Assembly (NCBI GenBank): GCA_033764265.1
Contig: JANRJB010000239.1
Location: 1-16,982, forward strand
Direction: 5' to 3'
DNA: 16,982 nt
Source of the DNA: VGEM01 sp033764265
GTDB taxonomy: Bacteria; Pseudomonadota; Alphaproteobacteria; Rhodospirillales; Rhodospirillaceae
The position numbers and the translations under genes are program-made. The notes beneath the pieces were generated by a model. It was given only the letters and a program-made list of their open reading frames with translations. It had not been told where the DNA came from and did no database searches. Shown here piece by piece: positions 7,387-14,041 of the stretch. How positions within the stretch are numbered: position 1 is the stretch's first letter; each line of letters begins with the position of its first letter.

Positions 7387-10300
7387 CTACTCGGCCGGCT
7401 GCTCGCCCGGCTGGTCGTCGCCGTAGCGGCGGGTCGGGAAAGCCCGCTCGTACTCCGCCAGCTTGGCCGCCACCCGGCCCGGCGAGCCGGTGTGCCGGGC
7501 CAGAAGCAGGTAGAACACCGGCACCACCAGAAGCGTCACCACGCTGGCGAACGATACGCCGGCGACAATGACCAGGCCGATGGCGTGGCGACCCTCGGCC
7601 CCGGCGCCCGAGGCGAACACCAGCGGCAGCGCGCCGGTGACCGTGGCCAGCATGGTCATGATGATCGGGCGCAGGCGGATGCAGGCGCCCTCGATCAGCG
7701 CTTCGCGGAACTCCATGCCGGCGTCGCGCAGCTGATTGGCGAACTCCACGATCAGGATGCCGTTCTTGGCCGCCAGGCCCACCAGCACGATGATGCCGAC
7801 CTGCGAATACAGGTTGAAGGTGTCGCCGTCGATCAACAGCCCGGCCAGCGCCCCGACCACGCCCAAGGGCACGGTCATCAGGATGATGAAGGGGTGGATG
7901 AAGCTTTCGAACTGGGCGGCCAGCACCAGGAACACCACGATCAGCGACAGGCCGAAGGCCAGGAACATCAGCGCGCCGGTTTCCTGCAGTTCCTCGGCCT
8001 CGCCGCGCCAGGACACGCGCGCCGCCGGCGGCAGTTTTTCCGCGGCCACCGCGTTCACGTCGCGCACCACGTCGCCCAGCGAATAGTCGGACGCCGGATT
8101 GGCGAAAATCGAGATCGAGCGCATGCGATCGAGCCGTTGCAGCATGTCCGCGCCCGCGAACTCCTCGATCGACACCAGGCTGGACAGGGGGATCAGCTCG
8201 CGCGTGGTGTCGGACCGCACATAGATGTTGGTCACGTCGGTCGGCGTGCGCCGGTCTTCGATCTGGCCCTGAAGGATGACGTTGTACTCCTCGCCGCGCT
8301 CGACGAAGGTGGTGACCTTGCGCGACCCCAGCATCACGGCGAGCGTCTGGGCGATGGCGCCGACCGACACGCCCAGGTCGGCGGCGCGGTTGCGGTCGAT
8401 GCGCAGGCGCATCTGCGCCTTGGTTTCGTTGAAGTTGGTGCGCACGCCGAACAGGCGCGGGTTCTTGCGCAGTTCCTCGATCATGATGTCGCGCCACGCG
8501 CGCAGTTCCTCGTAGGTCGGCCCGCCGATCGACAGGTTGACGCCGGTGCCCCAACCCATCTGGCCGAACGGGGCGCCCAGGCTGGGGATCATCTGCGCGC
8601 CTGGAACCTGGCGAAGCTTGGGCGCGATTTCGTTCAGGATGTCCTGGGCGCTGTTCTCGCGCTCGCCCCACGGCTTCAGGCGCATGATCAGGTTGCCGGT
8701 GTTGGTGGCCGCGCCGGCCGCGCCCTCGCCCATCGGCAGCATCTGCAGGATGCGCAAGACCCCGGCGTCGCCGACATAGGGCTTGAGGAGTTCGGTGGCC
8801 GCGGTGGCCTGGCGGTCGGTGAATTCCAGGCTCGACCCTTCGGGCGCGCGGATCATCACGTTGACGGTACCGCGGTCCTCGCGCGGGGTGAATTCCTGCG
8901 GAATCACCTGATACATCCACACGCCGCCGGCGATGATGGCGAAGAACAATGCCAGCACGGCGTAGGGACGGTCGAGCCCCAGGATCAGCGTGCGGCGATA
9001 GAACGCCTTCAGCGATTCGAATGCCTTCATGGCATTGCGGGCGACCAGGGTGTCGTCCAGCTCGTTGGTCAGGATCTTCGAGCACATCACCGGGGTCAGG
9101 GTGAGGGCCACGAACATCGAGAACGCCACCGCCGCGGCCATGGTGACCGCGAACTCGCCGAACAGCCGGCCCACGGTGCCCTGCTGCAGGGTGATGGGGA
9201 TGAACGCCGCGATCAGCACCAGGGTGGTGGCCACCACCGCCACGCCGACCTGGCGCGTGCCGCGGTACGACGCCAGCAGCGCGGGCTCGCCGCGCTTCAT
9301 GCGCCGGTGGATGTTCTCAAGCACGATGATGGCGTCGTCCACCACCAGGCCGATGGCCAGCACCAGGGCCAGCAAGGTCAGGATGTTGATCGAGAAACCC
9401 AGCGGCCACAGCAGGATGAACGTGGCGGTGATGCTGATCGGCACGGTCACCGCCGGGATCAGGGCGGCGCGCACGGTGCCCAGGAACAGGTAGATCACCA
9501 ACAGCACCAGCAGGCCGGCCAGCCCCATGGCGATGCCCACCTCGCGCAACGCGGCCTCGATGTAAACCGAGGAGTCGCTGGAGATGATGAACGTCATGTC
9601 GTCGGGCAGGGTCTCGCGGATGGTGTCGACTTCGGCGCGGATGGCGCGGGCCACCGACAGCGTGGACGCGCCCGGCCGCTTGACCACGCCGATGCCGACG
9701 GCGGGATCGCCGTTGGAGCGGAACACGGTGTTCTCGTTCTCGGCGCCGATCTCGACCCTGGCCACCTCGCCCAGGCGGACCAGGTAGTTGTTGGCCCCGC
9801 GCGCGATCACCAGCGCGGCGAAATCCTCGGGCGTCTGATAGTTGCGCGCGGTGCGCAAGGTAAAGTCGCGCTCGGCGGACTCGAGCAGGCCCGCGCCCAG
9901 TTCGACGTTCTCGCGACGCAGGGCGTTCTCGATGTCGGTGACGGTGATGCCGCGCGCGGCCATGGCGCGTCGGTCGAGCCACACGCGCAAGGCCCGCTTG
10001 CGCTCGCCGCCGAACCAGGTGAACGCCACGCCCTCGATCGAGGAAATGCGGTCGCGCACGTAGCGGTCGACGTAGTCCGACACCTCCAGCGCCGGGCGCG
10101 TGGACGATGACACGTTCATCCACATGATCGGTTCGGCGTCCTGGTCGGCCTTCTGCACCACCGGCGGCTCGGCATCGGTGGGCAGGCGCGAGGTGGCGCG
10201 ACTGACCTGCTCGCGCACGTCGTTGGCGGCCGCGTCGATGTCGCGGCCCAGCTCGAATTCGATCGACACCCAGCCCATGGCGTCGCGGGCGTTGGAGTTG

Positions 10301-10539
10301 ATCGCCTTGATGCCCTCGATACCGCTGATCTGGTCCTCGATGACCTGGATCACCTTGGTTTCGAGAATGTCGGCGGCGGCGCCGGGATAGACCACCCGCA
10401 CCGAGACGATCGGGCGTTCGATGTCTGGGGTTTCGCGGATCGACAGCTGCGTGATGGCGAATACGCCGAACACCACCAGGAGCAGGCTGGCGACAATCGC
10501 CACCACCGGGCGCCTGATCGAGAAATCCGAGAGCAGCAT
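7387..10539 (-). CDS. RND multidrug efflux pump, inner-membrane permease (AcrB/HAE1 type)
   Basis: A 1050-aa, full-length RND transporter using the proton gradient to extrude compounds from periplasm and inner leaflet. It begins MLLSDFSIRRPVVAIVASLL (TM1), followed by the first large periplasmic loop. TM2-TM6 begin near residue 335. TM4 carries the proton-relay pair Asp401-Asp402 (AIGLVVDDAIIVLENIHRR). After TM7 (about 525-545) comes the second porter/docking loop. TM8-TM12 follow from about 857, with the relay Lys925 in VLVGLAAKNGILIVEFANQ. All key relay residues are present. The DD/K pattern and loop sequences indicate the hydrophobe/amphiphile (HAE1) branch rather than the heavy-metal (HME) branch. 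The ATG has an AAGGGGA ribosome site. The adaptor gene precedes it by 46 bp in the same operon, and a terminator follows. No outer-membrane channel gene is adjacent, so a TolC-like protein from elsewhere is presumably used. Confidence 0.97.
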   Translation of the reverse strand: MLLSDFSIRRPVVAIVASLLLVVFGVFAITQLSIRETPDIERPIVSVRVVYPGAAADILETKVIQVIEDQISGIEGIKAINSNARDAMGWVSIEFELGRDIDAAANDVREQVSRATSRLPTDAEPPVVQKADQDAEPIMWMNVSSSTRPALEVSDYVDRYVRDRISSIEGVAFTWFGGERKRALRVWLDRRAMAARGITVTDIENALRRENVELGAGLLESAERDFTLRTARNYQTPEDFAALVIARGANNYLVRLGEVARVEIGAENENTVFRSNGDPAVGIGVVKRPGASTLSVARAIRAEVDTIRETLPDDMTFIISSDSSVYIEAALREVGIAMGLAGLLVLLVIYLFLGTVRAALIPAVTVPISITATFILLWPLGFSINILTLLALVLAIGLVVDDAIIVLENIHRRMKRGEPALLASYRGTRQVGVAVVATTLVLIAAFIPITLQQGTVGRLFGEFAVTMAAAVAFSMFVALTLTPVMCSKILTNELDDTLVARNAMKAFESLKAFYRRTLILGLDRPYAVLALFFAIIAGGVWMYQVIPQEFTPREDRGTVNVMIRAPEGSSLEFTDRQATAATELLKPYVGDAGVLRILQMLPMGEGAAGAATNTGNLIMRLKPWGERENSAQDILNEIAPKLRQVPGAQMIPSLGAPFGQMGWGTGVNLSIGGPTYEELRAWRDIMIEELRKNPRLFGVRTNFNETKAQMRLRIDRNRAADLGVSVGAIAQTLAVMLGSRKVTTFVERGEEYNVILQGQIEDRRTPTDVTNIYVRSDTTRELIPLSSLVSIEEFAGADMLQRLDRMRSISIFANPASDYSLGDVVRDVNAVAAEKLPPAARVSWRGEAEELQETGALMFLAFGLSLIVVFLVLAAQFESFIHPFIILMTVPLGVVGALAGLLIDGDTFNLYSQVGIIVLVGLAAKNGILIVEFANQLRDAGMEFREALIEGACIRLRPIIMTMLATVTGALPLVFASGAGAEGRHAIGLVIVAGVSFASVVTLLVVPVFYLLLARHTGSPGRVAAKLAEYERAFPTRRYGDDQPGEQPAE

Positions 10540-10585
10540 GAGGGGTCCCCTTCCGGCGCGACCGGGCGACGGCGTCTTGGCGGCG

Positions 10586-11809
10586 TTATCCGGGCTGGGC
10601 GCTACGCGCTTCGGCCGACGGCGGTGACTGGCTGATCTTGTCCTTGTTGAGGATATCGACCTTGGCGTTCGGCCGCAGGTCCATGATGCCTTCGATGGCG
10701 ATCAGGTCGCCCTCACTCAGGCCTTCCAGGATTTCGACCGAGCCGACGCGGCGCCGGCCGATCTCGACGGCGACACGGCTAGCGACGGCGTCGGGCGAAA
10801 TGACGTAGACGAAATGGCGGGTGCCCTCGGGAATCAGCGATTCCTCCGGCACCATCAATGACATCTGCCGATCCTTGATCAGGTCGACCACCATCAGCAT
10901 GCCGGGTTTGAGCCGGCCGTCGGCGTTGGGAATGGCGGCACGGATGGCGACCGAACGCGTGGCCGGGTCGATGCGGCTGTCGACCGCGATCACCTCGCCC
11001 TTGAAGGTTTCGCGCCCGTAGGCCGCCGTCAGCGCCTCGATCAAGAGGCCGGGGCGCAGCGAGGCGATGAAGTTCTCCGGCACCGCGAAGTCGAGCTTGA
11101 TGGTGGAAATGTCGTCCAGCGTGGTGATGACCGTGCCCGGACTGACCAGCGCGCCGACGCTTACGCGGCGCGTGCCCAGCACACCGGCGAAGGGCGCGGT
11201 GATGCGGTAGTCGGCGACGCGGGCGCGGGCGGCCGCGACATTGGCTTCGGCCTTTGCCACCGCTGCGATCGCGGCGTCAAGGCGCGACCGCGAGACGTTG
11301 CTGTTGCGGAACAGGTCGCGCAGGCGGTCCAGTTCCTTGCGCTGCTCGTCGAGGTTGGCCAGCTCGACGTTGAGCCGGGCATCCTGCTCGCCGGCGTCGA
11401 TGGCGGCGATCTCGGTGCCCTTTTCGACAAACGCGCCGTCGTCGAAATTGACCGCGCGGATAATTCCCTGCACGCGCACCGTGACGGTGATCGACTCGTT
11501 GGCGGTGGCGGTGCCGATCGCTTCCAGCCGATCGCCGAACATCTCGCGCTTGACGCGGGCGACATTGACCGGGATCGGGCGCCCACCGCCCATACCACCA
11601 CCCATGCCGGCAGGACGACCGCCGCCGGCACGCGTGCCGGCCGGGCCGCCGGGTGGTGCCGATGGCGCGCTGCCCGAAGGGGCCGCCCCGGCTTGGGCGG
11701 TTGGCGCTTCACGCGGCGCAGACTGACCACCCGGGCCCAGCACGAGCCACGCCCCAACGCCAATCGCGGCGATAAAGACAAATAAGACCAGATACTTAAT
11801 GTTCTTCAT
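10586..11809 (-). CDS. RND efflux periplasmic adaptor (membrane fusion protein)
   Basis: A 407-aa adaptor (AcrA/MexA/MdtA family, HlyD-like) that links the RND pump to an outer-membrane channel. It has one N-terminal membrane anchor (MKNIKYLVLFVFIAAIGVGA) and no lipobox Cys, so it is probably membrane-anchored rather than a lipoprotein. An unusually long low-complexity Gly/Ala/Pro linker follows (about 24-80, including GGGMGGGRP). The lipoyl/biotinyl half-motifs are VRVQGIIRAVNFDDGAFVEKG and DYRITAPFAGVLGTRRVSVG. Between them lies a short alpha-hairpin (about 140-200: ELANLDEQRKELDRLRDLF, then AAIAAVAKAEANVAAARARV). A beta-barrel and membrane-proximal domain follow. The ATG at 11809 has only a weak GAGA ribosome site. 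It is first in the operon, with the pump 46 bp downstream. Its promoter must lie in the divergent spacer shared with the nickel/cobalt permease gene. Confidence 0.95.
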   Translation of the reverse strand: MKNIKYLVLFVFIAAIGVGAWLVLGPGGQSAPREAPTAQAGAAPSGSAPSAPPGGPAGTRAGGGRPAGMGGGMGGGRPIPVNVARVKREMFGDRLEAIGTATANESITVTVRVQGIIRAVNFDDGAFVEKGTEIAAIDAGEQDARLNVELANLDEQRKELDRLRDLFRNSNVSRSRLDAAIAAVAKAEANVAAARARVADYRITAPFAGVLGTRRVSVGALVSPGTVITTLDDISTIKLDFAVPENFIASLRPGLLIEALTAAYGRETFKGEVIAVDSRIDPATRSVAIRAAIPNADGRLKPGMLMVVDLIKDRQMSLMVPEESLIPEGTRHFVYVISPDAVASRVAVEIGRRRVGSVEILEGLSEGDLIAIEGIMDLRPNAKVDILNKDKISQSPPSAEARSAQPG

Positions 11810-11946
11810 GCGAATCTCGGGCGTCTGGGCCGCTGTCCATGGACGTACACCGGGAGGCGAAGTGCCGACGCAGCACGCCGCGCGGTGTTAGCCCAGCGCG
11901 GGCCGTGGCTCAATGCGATCCGTGTGAACGTGATACGGTGATGTTA

Positions 11947-11968
11947 TATCGCCGGTTTCATGGCGATA
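11947..11968. promoter_or_regulatory. Inverted repeat, candidate operator in the divergent promoter region
   Basis: TATCGCC (11947-11953) and GGCGATA (11962-11968) are perfect 7-bp inverted arms separated by 8 bp, a size suited to a dimeric repressor. The left arm overlaps the minus-strand TATAAC element, so binding could block RND operon transcription. RND operons are commonly controlled by TetR-type repressors, but no such gene is in the window. The function is inferred. Confidence 0.4.
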
Positions 11969-11980
11969 CTATCGACAGCG

Positions 11981-11996
11981 TGTAACTCATTGTAAC
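11981..11996 (+). repeat. Phased direct repeat TGTAAC-N4-TGTAAC
   Basis: Two identical hexamers TGTAAC start at 11981 and 11991, exactly 10 bp (one helical turn) apart, about 100 bp before the permease start. The spacing suits a same-face protein contact such as a response regulator, but two hexamers alone are weak evidence. Confidence 0.3.
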
Positions 11997-12098
11997 ACCT
12001 TGGAGAACAACAAGATCGTGGTTATTAATCGTTGCCGGCGGATAACCTGCACCGGAGTGCGGCGATCGGTGGCAAACACCAGATTGGGACAGATGGTC

Positions 12099-13298
12099 AT
12101 GAGTCAGCAGCGGGGTCGTCAGTGGGCGTCGGTCATGATGGCCCTGGCGGTGGCGGTCGGCATCGGTTGGAGCACCGCCGCCGCGGCCCAGCAGAACCCC
12201 TTCGGCGGGCGCGCCGCGCCCCGTGAACAACCGGCCGGCGATGAGGCGGCGGGCGAGCAGGCCGCGCCCGACCCCGCGCGGACCGCGGCCGAGCCGCCGC
12301 TGATTGCCCTACCCAAGCCGGTGCAGGCGGTGTTCCGCCAGGTCGGCGACTGGCAACGCGAGCTGAACCGCTTCATGGGCGGCAAGATGCGCGAGTCCAC
12401 GGCCGCGGGCGGGCTGACCGCGGCTTTCGTGCTGTTGGGCGCGAGTTTTCTGTATGGCGTGCTGCACGCCGCCGGACCCGGCCACGGCAAGCTGGTGGTG
12501 GCGTCATATTTCACCGCCCGTCGCGCGCCGCTCGCCACCGGTATTCTGATGGGCGGCATCATCGCCGTCACCCAGGCGGTGGTGGCGATCCTTGCTGTGA
12601 CGGTGCTGGCGGTGATCATCGGCCGGCGGCAGATGGACGTGATGAGCGACGTGAACGTGCTGGAGATCGGCAGCTACGGCATCATCTTCTGCATCGGCGC
12701 CTACATGACCTGGTGCGCGCTGCGCGGGCGCGAAGCCTTCGGCCACGACCATGGCCCGGCCGCCAGCACCTTCGACGACCCCGCCCCGAAATCGGCCGCC
12801 CCAGACCATCAGCATCACAACCATCATCACCACGCCCATCATGATCACGACCATCATGATCATGATCATGACCATCATCATGGTCATCATGACCATGCCC
12901 ATCATCACGACGACGGCACTCGAGCCCGGTCGACCTGGCTGGCGCGGACGGCGCGCGCCATGTTCGGACGCTACGGCGAGATCCTGGCGGTCGGCGTGGT
13001 CTCGGGTGTGCGGCCGTGTTCGGGTTCCATCCTGGTGCTGCTGTTTTCGCTGGCCAACGGCGTGTTCCTGTTGGGCGTGGCCGCGGCCCTGATGATCGCG
13101 CTGGGCGTGGCGATCACCATTTCGGCGCTTGGCATCGGCACCATTGTACTGCGCCGCGCGGTGGCGGGCGGCGATGCGCCCGCGTCGCCATGGCAGGCCT
13201 TCGCCGGCCGCGCGCTGGCGGTGGCCGGCTCGCTGGCGGTGATGGTGATGGGCGGCCTGTTGTTCGGCGGCGCGCTACAGACCTATGGCGTGATCTGA
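12099..13298 (+). CDS. NicO/RcnA-type nickel/cobalt permease with His-rich loop
   Basis: A 399-aa membrane protein. The ATG at 12099 gives a good export signal (MSQQRGRQWASVMMALAVAV, then an A-A-A-A-Q processing site). ATG 12093 is an alternative; GGGA lies at 12086-12089. A Pro/Ala/Glu-rich stretch follows, then TM segments. The first family motif, LHAAGPGHGKLVVASYF (about 122-138), is the H-x-x-G-P-G-H-G-K signature of NicO/RcnA. Residues 237-270 form a loop with 23 His and 6 Asp in 34 residues, a metal-binding region between the membrane halves. The second motif, SGVRPCSGSILVLLFS, follows at about 302-317, then more TM helices. Family members move Ni(II)/Co(II), mostly outward (RcnA); direction and metal cannot be read from sequence. 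The convergent DUF1007 gene, 11 bp away, is a frequent neighbour of such permeases. Confidence 0.9.
   Translation: MSQQRGRQWASVMMALAVAVGIGWSTAAAAQQNPFGGRAAPREQPAGDEAAGEQAAPDPARTAAEPPLIALPKPVQAVFRQVGDWQRELNRFMGGKMRESTAAGGLTAAFVLLGASFLYGVLHAAGPGHGKLVVASYFTARRAPLATGILMGGIIAVTQAVVAILAVTVLAVIIGRRQMDVMSDVNVLEIGSYGIIFCIGAYMTWCALRGREAFGHDHGPAASTFDDPAPKSAAPDHQHHNHHHHAHHDHDHHDHDHDHHHGHHDHAHHHDDGTRARSTWLARTARAMFGRYGEILAVGVVSGVRPCSGSILVLLFSLANGVFLLGVAAALMIALGVAITISALGIGTIVLRRAVAGGDAPASPWQAFAGRALAVAGSLAVMVMGGLLFGGALQTYGVI
12807..12908 (+). repeat. Imperfect CAT/GAC/GATC triplet tract encoding the poly-His loop
   Basis: About 100 bp of near-uniform CAT/CAC/GAC/GAT triplets encodes the His/Asp loop of the permease. 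Short runs such as CATCATGATCA recur. Such tracts change length readily by slippage in multiples of three, which would lengthen or shorten the metal-binding loop without breaking the frame. Composition is clearly more AT-rich than flanking DNA. Confidence 0.8.
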
Positions 13299-13309
13299 CG
13301 GCGGTGGCG

Positions 13310-13915
13310 TCAGGCGCCGCACGTCAAGGTGACGATCTGCGGCAGGATATAACCGCCGTCCTGGGCCGTGATGGCGTCGCCATCGCCGAACGAGAACCCG
13401 CATTTGGCCGCGTCGGCGCCCTCGAGCTTCACCGGCGTATCGCCGCCCAGGATGATGTCGACATACACGGTCGGGTCGTAGACGCTGAGCTGGACCGGCG
13501 CGGCGGCGGCGTCGATCGGGCTGCCGGGCACCAGGTCGAAGGCGTAGATCAGCTCGCCGTTGTCGACGGTCGCGACGAAATTCTCCACCCGGTCGAACAG
13601 CACGTCGCCGCCGTCGACCCGCAAGTGGGTGAAATAGCCGTAGTCGCGGAGGCTGGTGAACACCTGGTTCTCCATGGCCGCGGTTTCCGCCGCATCGAAC
13701 GCGCCGTCCTGGTTTTTGTCGAAATCGCCCATCAGGACCTGGGAGAAAAAGGCGTCGAACTGCCAGCGCATGCCGATGCGGCCGATCCTGGCCCCATCCA
13801 GGTGCACGGTGGCCGCCCCGGTCACCCACACGTGCGGATGGGCTTGGCCGGGGGTGGGCGCGCCGGCCAGGGCCAACAACACGGCGGCGGACACAAGGAC
13901 GGATCGGAACGGCAT
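13310..13915 (-). CDS. DUF1007 family secreted protein, probable metal-transport partner
   Basis: A 201-aa exported protein. The signal peptide MPFRSVLVSAAVLLALAGAP ends at P-G-Q-A (residue 25), so the mature protein should begin His-Pro-His-Val-Trp-Val. HPHVWV is the hallmark N-terminus of DUF1007. An EF-hand-like loop DFDKNQDGAFDAAE (about 64-77) follows, then beta-rich sequence (VDGGDVLFDRVENFVATVDN) and a C-terminal Cys pair region (AKCGFSFGD and VTLTCGA) that could form a disulphide. DUF1007 proteins are annotated as periplasmic components of uncharacterised transport systems and often accompany NicO/RcnA permeases, as here in convergent orientation (11-bp gap). A plausible role is delivering or scavenging metal for the permease, which is inferred. 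The ATG at 13915 has TTGGG upstream. The gene is divergent from the methyltransferase gene and shares its regulatory spacer. Confidence 0.85.
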   Translation of the reverse strand: MPFRSVLVSAAVLLALAGAPTPGQAHPHVWVTGAATVHLDGARIGRIGMRWQFDAFFSQVLMGDFDKNQDGAFDAAETAAMENQVFTSLRDYGYFTHLRVDGGDVLFDRVENFVATVDNGELIYAFDLVPGSPIDAAAAPVQLSVYDPTVYVDIILGGDTPVKLEGADAAKCGFSFGDGDAITAQDGGYILPQIVTLTCGA

Positions 13916-13964
13916 ATGCCCAATCTAGGCCACGGCCGAACCCATGCTCAAGCCGTGAAAACCT

Positions 13965-13978
13965 TTGATTTAGGTCAT
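13965..13978 (+). promoter_or_regulatory. Candidate FNR/FixK-type box
   Basis: TTGAT-TTAG-GTCAT matches the FNR/FixK/Anr palindrome TTGAT-N4-ATCAA at 8 of 10 half-site positions. It also differs by one base from TTGATTTAGGTCAA, a form typical of FixK/Anr boxes. Its centre (13971.5) lies about 28.5 bp before the TAGAAT -10, so it sits near -41 of the deduced start site, the class II activator position. This predicts activation of the methyltransferase gene at low oxygen. It could also act on the divergent DUF1007 gene, for which no -10 is placed correctly. Confidence 0.55.
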
Positions 13979-13999
13979 GTGGGCTGCCGGCGCCTGGGT

Positions 14000-14005
14000 T
14001 AGAAT
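14000..14005 (+). promoter_or_regulatory. -10 element of the methyltransferase promoter
   Basis: TAGAAT matches TATAAT at five of six positions. There is no -35 consensus about 17 bp upstream, as expected for a promoter needing a class II activator. Transcription would start near 14012, giving a leader of about 30 nt with AGGGG (14031-14035) before the ATG at 14042. Confidence 0.5.
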
Positions 14006-14041
14006 AATTCCATATCGTCACCACTTTCACAGGGGTTGCCC

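Larger units (their letters stand above)
11810..12098. other. Divergent intergenic region between RND operon and metal permease gene
   Basis: The 289-bp spacer serves two divergent units. Its AT-richer core (about 11930-12000) carries an inverted repeat and a phased direct repeat, listed separately. A TATAAC (-10-like) on the minus strand at 11944-11949 could serve the RND operon, and TACTAT at 11967-11972 could serve the plus strand. Neither has a good -35. The reading frame of the permease stays open back to a TTG at 12000, but that stretch (Cys/Arg-rich, no ribosome site) looks untranslated, which leaves a leader of roughly 100 nt. Confidence 0.5.

Noticed and set aside
7492..10110. Long plus-strand open frame (872 codons) opposite the RND pump gene, and similar long frames opposite other genes.
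   Set aside because: They are antisense shadows of GC-rich coding sequence: His/Gln/Arg/Gly-rich composition, no domain, no ribosome site, while the other strand encodes full canonical families.
11942..11948. TGTTATA, half of a Zur-type palindrome, upstream of the metal permease.
   Set aside because: The second half (TATAACA) is missing at the expected position, so it is likely chance in an AT-rich promoter core.
12086..12092. GGGACAG just before the metal permease start, resembling a conserved piece of the NiCo (czcD) riboswitch.
   Set aside because: Only one copy is present, the other conserved segments and four-helix junction cannot be found, and the class is known mainly from Firmicutes and relatives.
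12000..12098. Upstream extension of the permease frame to TTG 12000.
   Set aside because: The extra 33 residues are Cys/Arg-rich and precede a good signal peptide; an export signal should be N-terminal, so translation more likely starts at 12099 (or 12093).
13299..13330. GC-rich imperfect inverted repeat between the convergent permease and DUF1007 genes as a shared terminator.
   Set aside because: Arms are imperfect and no T tract follows on either strand.
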